Below are positions 35,097-45,773 of a DNA stretch of 64,000 nt, in pieces. The notes below the pieces were generated by a model. It searched no databases. It worked only from the letters and a program-made list of their open reading frames with translations, and was not told the DNA's origin. The DNA is taken from the NCBI GenBank assembly GCA_002077045.2, contig KZ111155.1, forward strand, positions 82,455 through 146,454, read 5' to 3'. Each line of letters opens with the position of its first letter. Positions within the stretch are counted from its first letter, which is position 1. The position numbers were made by a program, and so were the translations under genes. Source of the DNA: Rachicladosporium sp. CCFEE 5018. Its lineage: Eukaryota; Ascomycota; Dothideomycetes; Cladosporiales; Cladosporiaceae.

Positions 35097-36621
35097 CTAG
35101 GTGTCGATCATAACATCTGCCTTCCGCTTCTTCGCACCCGTATGCACCTTTACACCTGGTTTTGCCCCATTGGCATGAGGTCCATTGGGTACGGCGGTGT
35201 GCTCCTGTGTATGCGCGATTTCGTTGATTGTCGCACCCACGATTGCTTCGACATCGTTGCACAGATTACCGGCTGAAGCAAGATCAGACTCGGGTTCCAC
35301 ATGGTCTCCTTTCACCACCGGATGAGCTGCCAAAACACCCTCAATATCGCCGAACCAGTTCTCGAACTTCCCGTACCAATCAACTGTGGTCGCGAGGGCA
35401 TCCTCGAACTTGGTCCGCTGCTCCCAGCCAAGCTGCCGTAGCTTACTCCCATTTACGGCGTACCTGCGATCGTTGAACTTTCTGTCGTGTGTGTGCTGGA
35501 TCCATATACTCTTGTCTGTCAAGCCGAAGAGGTCGAGCAGCTTTTCTGCAAGCCCGATATTCGATATTTCATCTCTGGAGTCCACGTTGTAGATCTGCCC
35601 GATCTCGCCTTTGCGAAGGATCGTGTCGAAGGCTTCGGCTGCATCTCCTGCGTAAAGGTATCGGCGGGTGTGCTGGCCGTCTCCGTGCAGCAACAATGGC
35701 ATCCGCCGGCGGAGTAGGTTGATGAACTTTGGGATGACCTTCTCTGGGTACTGTGGAGTCATCAGCAGCACGATCGCACGTTTCTACTGACACAAGCACT
35801 GACTTGATGCGGTCCCATTACGTTGTTGAGACGTATCACGACCGCTGGAAGCTTATGGCTTTTCACATAACCCTTCACGATCATCTCAGCTGCTGCTTTA
35901 TTGGCCGAATATGGGTTCGACGGGTCCAGAGTGCTCGACTCTGCTAGATCGGCTGCCAAAGCCTCTCCGTACACCTGCGAGGTGAACAGTAAGTCTCTCG
36001 TTCGATCTCCAGTCTATGCAGTTACAGGCTTGCGTACCTCATCAGTGGAAATATGGTAGAATCTCTTGACCTTCCCGTACTCTTTGATCGACTCCAGCAA
36101 GACATGCGTTCCAAGCACATTGTTCTTCGTGAAATTGTACGAGTTGCCGAAGCTCAAGTCGACATGCGTGTGCGCAGCCAGATGAAACACAGTATCGATA
36201 CTGTGCTTCTTCAGGCATCTCAGCACATCGCTCGGCTGCGTCACATCACCGTGGAAGAAGTCGAAGTTTGCCTTGCTCTCGAGCATACGAGCATTGTTCA
36301 AGGAGCTGCAGTAGTCGAGCTTATCGAACGAGACTACGTTGTACGCATCTGGGTACTTGACTGTGAGGTGCCGCACCAGCCAGGAGCCTATGAAGCCTTC
36401 ACCACCAGTGACAAGGATGTTCCGAACGTCTGGCAAAGGCTCGAAGCAGGTCTGACCTGTGAGAAGCGGTGCCGAATGCCAGATACCTTCGTCGCGGAAT
36501 CTCAGGAAACGGGAATCGAGACTCGTGCGGACTGTAATGTGCAGAATCAGCGATCTAGTAACCTCTCATGTGGGAGCCCGGGATGCCTACTGGACTGGTC
36601 CCAAACTGCGCTGTCCGCCAT
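35097..36621 (-). CDS. UDP-glucose (or dTDP-glucose) 4,6-dehydratase, first step of UDP-rhamnose synthesis
   Basis: Extended SDR enzyme that makes UDP-4-keto-6-deoxyglucose. Exons 36621-36591, 36531-36038, 35974-35804 and 35750-35097 give 449 aa. The NAD-binding loop is GGEGFIGSW, followed by FDKLDYCSSLNN, HLAAHTHVDLSFGNS, STDEVYGE (catalytic Thr-Asp-Glu, spanning intron 2), YSANKAAAE (catalytic YxxxK), GPHQYPEKVIPKF, DGQHTRRYLYAGD, YNVDSRDEISN and DRRYAVNGSKLRQLGW. All are classical RmlB/RHM1-N features. The C-terminal 80 residues are an extra polar tail. The first exon is only 31 nt; its 59-nt intron is the one that connects an ATG to the conserved frame. It is head-to-head with the sugar-nucleotide transporter. 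Confidence 0.93.
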
Positions 36622-36818
36622 GTTGAAGTCGGCGAAGGTGGTCGTTTGAAGTTTGCTGCAGGACAGCACGAATATGTCACTGAGCTGCGTGGCCTTGCAT
36701 GAGCTCCAGGATCTTGCGCCAGTGTATGGAATGCTTGGAAACGCGCGCACTTAAGCAATGTCGCAGCCATCAGTGTCAGTGATCACTTTGGCAGGTTGCC
36801 GAAGCCACTACGATACAA
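36622..36818. promoter_or_regulatory. Short shared promoter of the 4,6-dehydratase and the nucleotide-sugar transporter
   Basis: Only 197 bp separate the two divergent start codons, so the two genes probably share control elements. No site was identified. Confidence 0.55.
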
Positions 36819-37988
36819 ATGGATCCCAAGCCTTACGATAGCGACGACGATGCCAACGAGGAGAAGACATTCCTTCAACAACGCGATGATGAGGAGGCGC
36901 AGATACTACCCCTGCCAAAGAAGACCGAAGGCTTCGGCAACATGTTCTGGGCTGCCAGTGGGCTCAATGTGGTAGCTACAGTCTCGATAGTAAGCGCTGG
37001 ACAGGTCTACGATGTCGAGCCAACACTGAAAACCTCCGCTAGGTCTTCGTCAGCAAGCACATCTTCCAACACGCCGCGCTCCGGCACGCCCAAGTCGCCT
37101 TCGCCGCCTCGCACTTTGCAGCCACGGCCTTCTTCCTTTACGTCGTCTCCCGCCCACGGCTGAACTTCTTCCAAGCCAAGCCGGTACCCGTACTCAAAAT
37201 CATACCGCTAGCAGTCGCCTTCATCTGTAGTGTAGTCTTCACCAACGCTTCGCTGGCATACTGCAGCATCCAGTTCTATCAAATTGTTCGAGCGCTGGGA
37301 ACGCCGTTCGTGGCGTTTATCAACTACCTCACTTCTGGTGCTACGATTCCGCTGCGAGCGGCCTTCACACTGGTGCCGGTCTGTGCTGGGATTGCGGTCG
37401 TGGGATACTTCGACACTGATGCGAAGACGAGTGTTTCGGATAAGGGCACCACTCCGCTTGGTGTGGTGTTCGCTTTCACTGCGCTGATGGCAAGTGGAAT
37501 CTATACCGTCTGGATCGGGAGATATCACAAGCTGCTTGATTGTACGAGTCAGCAGCTCTTGCTTAATCAGACACGTGTGAGTGTACTGATAATGCTGTAT
37601 GTCATTCCCTTCTCGGATGATGTGACGGCTTGGAAGGGGCTGGATGTTTGGACTTGGTTGCTTGTGGCGCTAGTAAGTGCACCCAATGTTCTCAGATTGG
37701 CGACACGCTTACAATCGACAAGAGCTGCATGCTAGCAGTGCTAATCAACCTCTCCCAATTCTTCATCATTAACGAGGCTGGACCGGTCGCAAGCACAGTC
37801 GTCGGCCACTTCAAGACATGCACCATCGTCGTGCTTGGTTGGATCTGGAGTCGAAAGCCGCTGAAGGATGGGAGCCTTGCAGGCATTGTGATGGCGATCG
37901 GCGGCATCATTGCGTACGTCGTCTTTGCTCCCGATGATTTGAGACAACTGACTGACAGCAACACAGGTATTCTGTCATCACGCAGTGA
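36819..37988 (+). CDS. Nucleotide-sugar transporter (TPT/NST family), candidate UDP-rhamnose carrier
   Basis: Exons 36819-36989, 37043-37672, 37723-37913 and 37967-37988 give 337 aa. The hydrophilic acidic N-terminus (residues 1-45) faces the cytosol. About ten hydrophobic helices follow. Family landmarks are FVSKHIFQ near TM2, CSVVFTNASLAYCSIQFYQI, TPFVAFINYL, LGVVFAFTALMASGIYTVWI, NEAGPVASTVVGHFKTCTIV and GGIIAYS near the end. These fit Golgi drug/metabolite-type antiporters that exchange a nucleotide sugar for UMP or GMP. The last exon adds only seven residues before the stop. Substrate cannot be read from sequence; its place between the two UDP-rhamnose enzymes makes UDP-rhamnose or its 4-keto precursor the best guess. 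Confidence 0.85.
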
Positions 37989-38200
37989 GAGGCGCGAATG
38001 TAACGCGCAGGTGGAGTCCTTGCATGAGCTGGCATGTTGGCGTATGCCAGGCGTTTGATCTTTTCACGCCCTTACATATATGCCAAGATCATGCCCTTCC
38101 TCTCAATGCAGCGGGCAATCTAAGTCATTGTCGTCACTGTCTGTCCATTCTGTCAAGTGAGCAGTCGATCAAACTGTCTAGGACTCAGTCACCATCAGCC

Positions 38201-39240
38201 ATGCCTTCCTTCTCCAACCCGAACCGTTTCCTCCTCATCGGCGGCCGCGGCTGGATAGCCTCCCACCTGCACGCCCTGCTAACCGCCTCGCACAAAGACG
38301 TGCTCTCAACCACAGTCCGCATGGAAGACCGCCCCGCCATGGAAGCCGTCTTCGACAACTTCAACCCTACCCGAGTAATCTGCTGCGCAGGCTTCACAGG
38401 TAGACCGAATGTCGATCAGTGTGAGGAGAAGAAGCAGGAGACTGTCATGTGTAATGTGACTGGATTGTTGATGTTGGCGCATTTGTGTTGGGAAAGGGGG
38501 GTGCATTTGAGTGTTATGGCTACGGGATGTGAGTGACCTACCCTGGTGTTTTCGATGATGGGTACAGCCGAACTGACGAGGTAATGGCAGGCATCTACAC
38601 CTCAACCTACACCCCCGACCGCACCCAGCTTCTCAGTCGTCCCTTCACCGAAGACGACCCTGCGAACTTCAACGGCAGCTTTTACTCTCGCACCAAAGCC
38701 TACGTCGAAGAAGTGATGCGGCACACCTACCCTGATGTCCTGATCCTGCGTGTTCGCATGCCTATTAGCGACGACCTGCATCCTCGCTCCTTCGTGACGA
38801 AGATCATGAAGTATGAGCATGTCGTCAATATCCCGAATTCGAACTCGATCTTGCATGACTTGCTACCAGTGGCGATTGCAATGAGCGAGCAGGAGGAAGT
38901 TGGGGTATACAACTTCACGAATCCTGGGGCGATCAGCCACAATGAGGTATTGTCGCTGTACCAGCAGATCGTCGATTCGGGGTATAGCTGGAAGAACTTC
39001 ACACTGGAGGAGCAGGCGAAGGTCATCAAGGCTGATCGGAGTAATTGCGAATTGGATTGCACAAAGCTGATGGCGTTGGTGAAGGAGTACCAGGGTGTGG
39101 GTATTGATGTTGAGGTGCCGGAGATCCATGAGGCGTACCGCAGGTGTTTCGGGAGGATGCGGGAGGAGATATCGTGGACGCAGGGAGCTGAGGCCGGGGC
39201 AGCGTTGAGCACTGATGCTGCTGTGACCGTGAATGTATAG
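38201..39240 (+). CDS. UDP-4-keto-6-deoxyglucose 3,5-epimerase/4-reductase (NRS/ER type)
   Basis: Bifunctional enzyme that turns the 4,6-dehydratase product into UDP-L-rhamnose. Exons 38201-38528 and 38591-39240 give 325 aa. The NADPH loop is LLIGGRGWIASHL, followed by VICCAGFTGRPNVDQCE (matching the family's AGVTGRPNVDWCE phrase), NVTGLLMLAHLC, VMATGCIY (spanning the intron), FNGSFYSRTKAYVEE (catalytic YxxxK), LRVRMPISDDLHPRSFVTKI and NFTNPGAISHNEVL. These are the plant NRS/ER and fungal ER signatures and are distinct from bacterial RmlC/RmlD. The protein appears intact. Its stop lies 19 bp from the convergent trm82 stop. Confidence 0.93.
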
Positions 39241-39259
39241 TCCGGCGGTATATGCACGC

Positions 39260-40809
39260 TCAAGCTTCGTTGTCCTCGTCCCATCCACCGCGTTTGCGAA
39301 GGTTCGCAGTCGTGTACAGAAAGCCGTCGAGGACTGCGTCGTCTTCAACCACTCCATTAGAGGCGCTGAGCTGCCTAAGAGGTGCATTGAGCGCGTTGAA
39401 CTCGCTGATATTGAGCTTCGATCGAGTCTCGCTGTCGTCACGCGTCCCGGTGACCTGTACAGCACGCAAGCGACACCCATCGGGTCGCCGGTCATCAAGT
39501 GCGATCAAAACATGTCCGGCGTTCCCACCGTAGTAGGCGACATCGAGCACGGGAGCCTCGTCCGTCTCGTAAACAGTGACAGCAGCGTCTGCAGGTGAGT
39601 CATGCTCAAGTGCTGAGCAGTCAATGAGAATCAGCGCTGGGAGCTTCTCGCAGGCCACGCACAAAGCCCATTGATCGGTCTGAGCAGCGACTGGTACTAC
39701 CCACATGCCCGAGACGGCGATCTTCTCATCAACACTTGGGAGCAGGTGTGAGATAGCTTTCCGCAGGTCGACCTTCGCCAGTAGCTCACATCGTTGCCAG
39801 TCCCAAACGCCAAGCCAGTCATTGCCGCCGCCACTGACGAGTACGTCTGTTCTAGGAATGAGGCATATCTTACTCACGAAGTCTGTGTGCGCCAGACAAT
39901 AACCTTCTATCACGTGCGACTGCGGAGGACCGCGTGAGACGCGGATGTGCTCATCGCGATCGGCGGTGAGGATGTAGCGCCTGATCTTGCCGTCCACTTG
40001 CCGTGTTGCATGAACCATATCAGTCAACATCGACACATGGCCGAGAAGCAGCTTGTGCTCGAACGCTAAGGGCTCCTTGCGTGGCGTGACAATTTTCTGC
40101 TTCTTTTGTGACTCGAGAGCGCGTAGGTTCCGCTTCGTGTGGACTGTGAAAGATGTCGCAGATGGCTTGAAGAGAGCAGGCTCGCCCAGTGACTTCGCCA
40201 CCTCGGCTTCCGGTTGTGCTGGCCGCTCTTGAGGCTCAGATACGAGGAGCGGTAAGGAGTACACATCCCCAAATTTGTCTCCGATCAGGATGGTGGATGA
40301 GTTGGGCATGACCCGCACAGCACACGGACGCTTCGGCATCGCTCGTTTACTGAGCTCGGTGAGATCGCCAACACCACTGACATTTAGCACATGGACCACC
40401 TTGTCCTCCGTCACTACAACGACATGACTTTGATCAGGGGACACACGGATGCTGATGATCCTGCTCGCTGGTGAAGGCTTCTTGTTGTCGGTCTTCTGCT
40501 TCTTCGCAGGTCGCTCCTCGGAGCCATTGGCATGACCGTTGCTAGTCTCGGCGATTGAATCCTGTACGAGCCATCAATGTGGGTTCACTGAGTGGGGATC
40601 AGCGTGACGCCTAGATGCTCGCTCGATTGGGGCTGACTACTTACAGTGGTTCCCGAACACCACTTCGAGGCGATCACTCGACCTGCGATCGAGTATGCGA
40701 GCAGCTCTGCACCACATGCTGCAAGCAGGAACTGTCCACCACCCTGCTCGAGACTCGCGATGCATTGGAATGGGTGATGTATGACTTGAGTGGCCACATC
40801 TTCTTGCAT
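39260..40809 (-). CDS. trm82: tRNA (guanine-N7) methyltransferase non-catalytic subunit Trm82
   Basis: WD40 partner of Trm8 that stabilises m7G46 methylation of tRNA. Exons 40809-40645 and 40561-39260 give 488 aa. WD-like blades include LLAACGAELLAYSIAGRVIA, SIRVSPDQSHVVVVTEDKVV, CAVRVMPNSSTILIGDKFGD, LLGHVSMLTDMV, RYILTADRDEHIRVS, YCLAHTDFVSKICLIP and VLVSGGGNDWLGVWDW, in the order expected for Trm82. A Lys-rich stretch near residues 68-78 is common in the family. The C-terminal GFLYTTANLRKRGGWDEDNE resembles the conserved Trm82 end. The intron is 83 nt. Confidence 0.88.
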
Positions 40810-41248
40810 ACTGGCCGTGAAGACTGGGACAGAGTGGAGCGAGCGGTTTTGTAGATGCGTTCGAATCAAGCCCCAATGGATCGAGGCAGAGGCCAATTAC
40901 CTACAGCTGATGCCGGAATGACAGGTTCAGTAAGTCAGTATTACCATCCAGACACTGAAGGTGACGCTGAAGATCGTGCCTCTCAGCGTTGTCGTGATTC
41001 AGACTCGACTATTGTGAGTATGTATATATGCCTAGGAGCGGATTATATGCAAAGGTCGAGATTCACATTCGTCTTTCCAGTCTCGGGATCCTCCCGCTGC
41101 CAAGACTTCGACTCTTCGAATTCGACCAGACCGCACGCCAATTCGAACAGACGACACTATTCGCATACAAACCACCCGCATCCCTCGCTCCCTCACTACA
41201 ACGACATAACAGTTCGTAAGTCCATAAAGTCCTATACTGCTAGTCAAT
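40810..41248. promoter_or_regulatory. Divergent promoter of trm82 and the ribosomal protein P0 gene
   Basis: 439 bp. Repeated TTCGA/TTCGAA words occur at about 41106-41150, close to the P0 start; they are of unknown meaning. No gene is seen. Confidence 0.4.
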
Positions 41249-42251
41249 ATGGGGGGCAGAACCGCCAACAAAGCCGGGTACTTCGACAAGCTCAAGGGCC
41301 TGCTCGAGGAGTACAAGTCCATCTTCATCGTCGGCGTCGACAATGTCGCCTCGCAGCAGATGCACGAGATCCGCCAGTCGCTCCGCGGCGAGGGCGTCGT
41401 GCTGATGGGCAAGAACACCATGGTAAGAGATGCGCATACCTTGCGTTGCGGATGGGAAATGCGCAGGACTAACATACAATTAGGTCCGCCGTGCGCTCAA
41501 GACCTTCATCTCCGATAGCCCCGAGTATGAGCGCCTCCTCCCGTTCATCAAGGGCAACGTCGGCTTCATCTTCACCAACGGTGACCTCAAGGAGGCCCGC
41601 ACGAAGATCCTCGCCAACCGTGTCGCCGCGCCCGCCCGTGCTGGTGCCGTCGCCCCAGGTGATGTCTTCATCCCCGCCGGAAACACTGGTATGGAACCCG
41701 GCAAGACCTCTTTCTTCCAGGCTCTTGGTGTCCCCACCAAGATCGCCCGTGGTACCATCGAAATCACGGCCGACTTGAAGATCGTCGAGGCTGGCAACAA
41801 GGTCGGACCCTCCGAGGCTACCCTGCTCAACATGCTCAACATCTCTCCGTTCACCTACGGTATGAGCATTGCCCAGATCTACGACAACGGCCAGACCTTC
41901 GATGCCAGCGTGCTTGACATCGAGGAGTCGCAGCTGCTCAAGGCCTTCTCCCAGGCCATTGCTACGATCACCACCATCTCCCTCGCCGCCAACTACCCTA
42001 CCCTGCCATCAGTCATGCACAGCCTCATTGGTACCTACAAGAAGGCCATTGCTGTCGCTGTCGAGACCGAGTACGAGTGGGAGGCCATTCACGAGCTCAA
42101 GGACCGTATCAAGAACCCAGATGCCTACGCTTCTGCTGCACCGGCTGCTTCCGAGGCTGCACCCGCAGCTGCTGAGGAAACCAAGGCTGAGGAGAAGAAG
42201 GAGGAGTCCGAGGAGGAAGATGAGGATATGGGCTTCGGTCTCTTCGATTAA
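41249..42251 (+). CDS. rpp0: 60S acidic ribosomal protein P0
   Basis: Base of the ribosomal stalk that recruits elongation factors. Exons 41249-41422 and 41484-42251 give 313 aa. L10-like domain: [39 protein letters not shown] then [10 protein letters not shown]0-specific insertion domain: [20 protein letters not shown] and [20 protein letters not shown]. Alanine-rich hinge, and the conserved acidic terminus [13 protein letters not shown] that binds the factors. Coding GC is high in third positions, as expected for a highly expressed gene. The intron carries a clear CTAAC branch site. Confidence 0.97.
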
Positions 42252-43022
42252 GTTGGAGGATAGTGACTATCAGGCAAGTCGAGTGGACGGGAGGACAGTG
42301 CGGTTTGCTTGCGCAGTCGATAGCTCCATCAACACTACCTCTCCTCGACAATTTCTCCACGGTTATGCGACTATACCTATACTCACAGTAGTGAAATAGC
42401 CAGTATTGTCGCCACAGAGAGGTGTTGAAATGCTGCCAATGTGCGGCGTCGCAACGATATTGCCTCTCTCCGACGCCAGGTCTGAACAGGACGCACTCGC
42501 AGCTAAGCACATCTGGCCACAGGAGACCGCTCGAATACTTGGAGAAAAGGTACGTTCAACTTCCACAAGTCTCACCACCCACTTCACAAGATGAATACCT
42601 TTTAACTCTGATTGGACTCACGTCCAGGAGGACAAACACGCAACAACAACTTTAATTCATTTCTTTCTGACAACAACCTCTACATCATATGCGACGTCTT
42701 CGACTAGTCGGGACAATCGGCTGACCCGTCATCTTATAGTGCAACACCGCATGCCACGTCAGCTGTTGACATTGAGCCTCCCTCGTAATGTCGAGCTGCT
42801 ACGGCTACCTCGTCCTTCGTCTGTTCTGCCTTGATCAGGCTTCCGCTGCCGCTTGCGTTCTTGAGGACGTGACTGTGCTGTGACTTGGAGTCGCGCTACG
42901 ACTTCTCCCCCGTCGTCAAGTACGACTCGGAATGGTTTCGTAGCATCGCATTTGTCATTTGGAGCACTTGATCTATCCCTGTATATGTTCGTCTGCATCT
43001 ATGCGTCTACTACACGTATCCT
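42252..43022. other. Intergenic between convergent rpp0 and a GNAT gene
   Basis: 771 bp, no gene seen. Chance frames only. Confidence 0.4.
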
Positions 43023-44111
43023 TCACACCTTCCCCAAATTCACCCTCACCCAGTAAACCGTCCACTCCGCCATCCCGCCCAGACTCTCACACATCCCCTT
43101 ACTCGCCTCATTCCCCACAATCACATACCCCTGTGCCAGCTTCTCCATCCCGTCCGCGAAGAACAAGCCCATCTCATCCCGGAACAACTTCGTCGTTAAT
43201 TTCTGCGCTAGTCCCATGCGTCGGTACGCGGGCTCGACGTGCAGGGTCGTGAGACTTGCGTCTAGACCGACGAAAGCCCAGGCGACGGGACTGGATTGCT
43301 CATGGACTGAGCCGGAGGTGGGGAAGAGACCGAGGTTAGGGAGGGCGGCTAGAGTGCGGTCTTGACGGGGGATTTGCGTTCGGGAGCGGACGAGGGCGAA
43401 GTGCTCTTTGCTCAATTTGCCCCAGCGGACACTTGATGGGAGGTTGAGGGGTGTGGTCATGGTGAGGACATCGAAGATGAACATGTGGTTTGGGACTACT
43501 GTCGTGGATGACTCTCCGGAGAGGACATTTAGAGTCTGGAGGTAGGGAATTGTGCGAGCGTGTATGGAGCCCCAGAGCATGATATTGGGGTTACTCGCGT
43601 GAGCTGCGTAGTCTGATTTTGAGAGACCAGCTGAGTCAACTGCGGTGTCTGTGGAATCTTCGGCGTCCGGATGTGCTTGATGAATCGAGGGTGGGAGACC
43701 AAGGGCTTTGAAGGCGACAAGAAGATTGTGGAGGAGCGATAGTATTGCCTTGTCGTTATAAATATTCGTAGACGAAGAGACACTCTCGAACTGTCCACTG
43801 TTCGTCGGCGTAGGGGAGACCTCCCAACTCCCGAACAGCCATACTTCGGTCTCGGGTCTGCAGCTGCGATCTACAAAGGCGTAGAGCCATGGTTCTGCGC
43901 TGTCGCTTGCATTGTCCACTTCATGGTCGGCGAGATCCCGATTCGTGAGCAAATGGCTGCCGTCCAGGAAGCGTCCGAACTGCAGTCTTCGGTAAAGTGG
44001 CAAGGCAATTCGAAAGTATCTGGGGTCACGAAGATGCGTCAAGACGCTCTGCACCACGGTGCTCTCGCTTGGAGAGCCATTGAGGTTGTGAATCTTCATG
44101 GCAATGGCCAT
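43023..44111 (-). CDS. GNAT-family N-acetyltransferase (FR47-like C-terminal domain)
   Basis: 362 aa, single exon. The C-terminal third has the acetyl-CoA fold: VAWAFVGLDASLTTLHVEPA (strand and splay), YRRMGLAQKLTTKLF (the R/Q-x-x-G-x-A pyrophosphate loop, here RRMGLA) and NEASKGMCESLGGMAEWTVY. The N-terminal two thirds are the long variable region typical of fungal proteins in this group. The substrate is unknown; relatives acetylate small amines or protein N-termini. Two ATGs are close (44111 and 44099); the first is given. Confidence 0.8.
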   Translation of the reverse strand: MAIAMKIHNLNGSPSESTVVQSVLTHLRDPRYFRIALPLYRRLQFGRFLDGSHLLTNRDLADHEVDNASDSAEPWLYAFVDRSCRPETEVWLFGSWEVSPTPTNSGQFESVSSSTNIYNDKAILSLLHNLLVAFKALGLPPSIHQAHPDAEDSTDTAVDSAGLSKSDYAAHASNPNIMLWGSIHARTIPYLQTLNVLSGESSTTVVPNHMFIFDVLTMTTPLNLPSSVRWGKLSKEHFALVRSRTQIPRQDRTLAALPNLGLFPTSGSVHEQSSPVAWAFVGLDASLTTLHVEPAYRRMGLAQKLTTKLFRDEMGLFFADGMEKLAQGYVIVGNEASKGMCESLGGMAEWTVYWVRVNLGKV

Positions 44112-44577
44112 GGCAACGGAAGAGAGGAAAGTATTGGAGATGCAGTACGAGATGAGATTGCGTGCTGTGACTCGACGGTGTCTTTAGCCTGCAATAGATT
44201 ACTTATCGAAGTAGAGTCTTACTACGATGGCTCTGCGCAATGTGTCTCTCTTGGAACACATGCGAGTGATGCTGTTATGGCAGGCTGAGAGTGTTCGTGG
44301 AAACCTACAACCGTTGCTAATATGGGAGCAAATCATCAAGCCAAAGTCGTGCATAAACAAGCCCAGCTCTGGAACACGGGCTTTTCACTTCCACGGCGAG
44401 ATCAAATGCTCGCCTGATTATGAAGATCACGCCAGGTCGATCTCATTCTTATACTGACATGATGCTGCAGTGTCTATATACCATCCTATCATCATCGGGT
44501 ATCTCCCAGATCATCCTCGATCATATTGCTTCGGATTCGTCAAGCTCTCGCACCGTTGACAGCACTTACGCACACTC
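44112..44577. other. Intergenic, no gene seen
   Basis: 466 bp upstream of the GNAT gene and downstream of the DUF3602 gene. Confidence 0.4.
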
Positions 44578-45064
44578 CTACTTCGTCTCCTCATGATGCT
44601 TCCCACCCCCCAACTTCTCCTTAACCTTCTCCAACAACCCTTCCTTCTTCTCGCCCTGAGCATGCTCCTTCTGCGCATGCGTATGCCCCCCATACTTGTC
44701 CTTATGCACATTGCCGCCCCCTCCACGCCCCGTATGGAAATTCTCATACCCCTCCGCGCTCCGCGTGTCAGTCTCCGGGATATAGTCCTCACTGCCAGAA
44801 GACGTGGGCGGGAATTGCTGGGGCTTGAGAGCCGGGGAGTCCTTGGGCGTATGGATCATGTTCCCGGCGCCGCCACGGCCGGCGGAGTACTCGGAACGGC
44901 CTTCGCCAACGTAGCCTTCGCGCGTGATGCCGGATTCGACGTAGGAGGTGTTGGGGTCTTCTCCGATGTTGCCGGCGCCTTGGATGGAGGGGTTAGTGGG
45001 GGTTGGGGGTGGAGGGGAGGGGAAATGTACCGCCGCGGCCGGTGGAGTGGATCTTGTCTGCCAT
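44578..45064 (-). CDS. DUF3602 (Par32-like) protein with repeated GRGG-GN motifs
   Basis: Exons 45064-45031 and 44978-44578 give 144 aa. Three copies of the family motif are present: STGRGGAGNI (created by the splice), SAGRGGAGNM and HTGRGGGGNV. The rest is hydrophilic and probably disordered, with a Lys/Glu-rich end (LLEKVKEKLGGGKHHEETK). In yeast, Par32 binds and inhibits ammonium transporters downstream of TORC1; whether that extends to this protein is unknown. The very short first exon is supported by the perfect motif at the junction. Confidence 0.85.
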
Positions 45065-45773
45065 GTTGACTGTAGTCTTGACTTTTCTTCTTCGTGGTCT
45101 TGGGTAATTGAAGTGAGTGAACTGATACTCGAGCTATACTTGAAGATGGACTTCGAACGATGCAATTTGACTAGTACAACGGGGTGATCGCGAGAAACAC
45201 TGAGCCTTACCGGTGCGCGAGCTCTGCCTACTTTATGTTTTTCCAAGATCTCGCATAGCATAGATCGGGCATTCGCCGGCCCAGTCGCCGCAATGAGGTG
45301 GACCTACCACATGCATCACACCATCGTGCGCAATTGGAGGCTTGGAGCCAAAGGAATGATGTTGCCAGAACGCCGGTGACGGAGGCCAAGTCTGTTGGCC
45401 TAGATAACGAGTACACGGTGCTGATTGGTGCGCGAAGTTTCGTGAGGTTAGGTGCACATGTCAGCGGTATTGGAGCTGTATGACCGTCGCCGTTGGGAAA
45501 AGGGTTTTGAATGGGAATGTGTGGATGTGTGTCAATGGCAATAGTCATGGAGATGCAGTGTACAGTACTTCGCCTGCAATACGACGACGGGACGGGAAGT
45601 TGCAGCGTTGCGCCATTTCAATATCGAGAATTCGCGCAATGGATGCGATGGAGCAGGAGATTGTGTTCGTTGCGAGGAAAAGGTATGATACACGCCATGA
45701 CGCCGCGCACTAGATATACAACATCGCGCAACTCGTAAGACCCCCCTGCAGTCAAAATCAGAGACATGCGCTA
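45065..45773. other. Intergenic, no gene seen
   Basis: 709 bp holding the promoter of the DUF3602 gene and the 3' region of the phosphate carrier gene. Short frames only. Confidence 0.4.

Noticed and set aside
41220..41248. Candidate 5' UTR intron before the P0 start codon
   Set aside because: The GTAAGT and following CTAG are only about 28 nt apart, too short for an intron.
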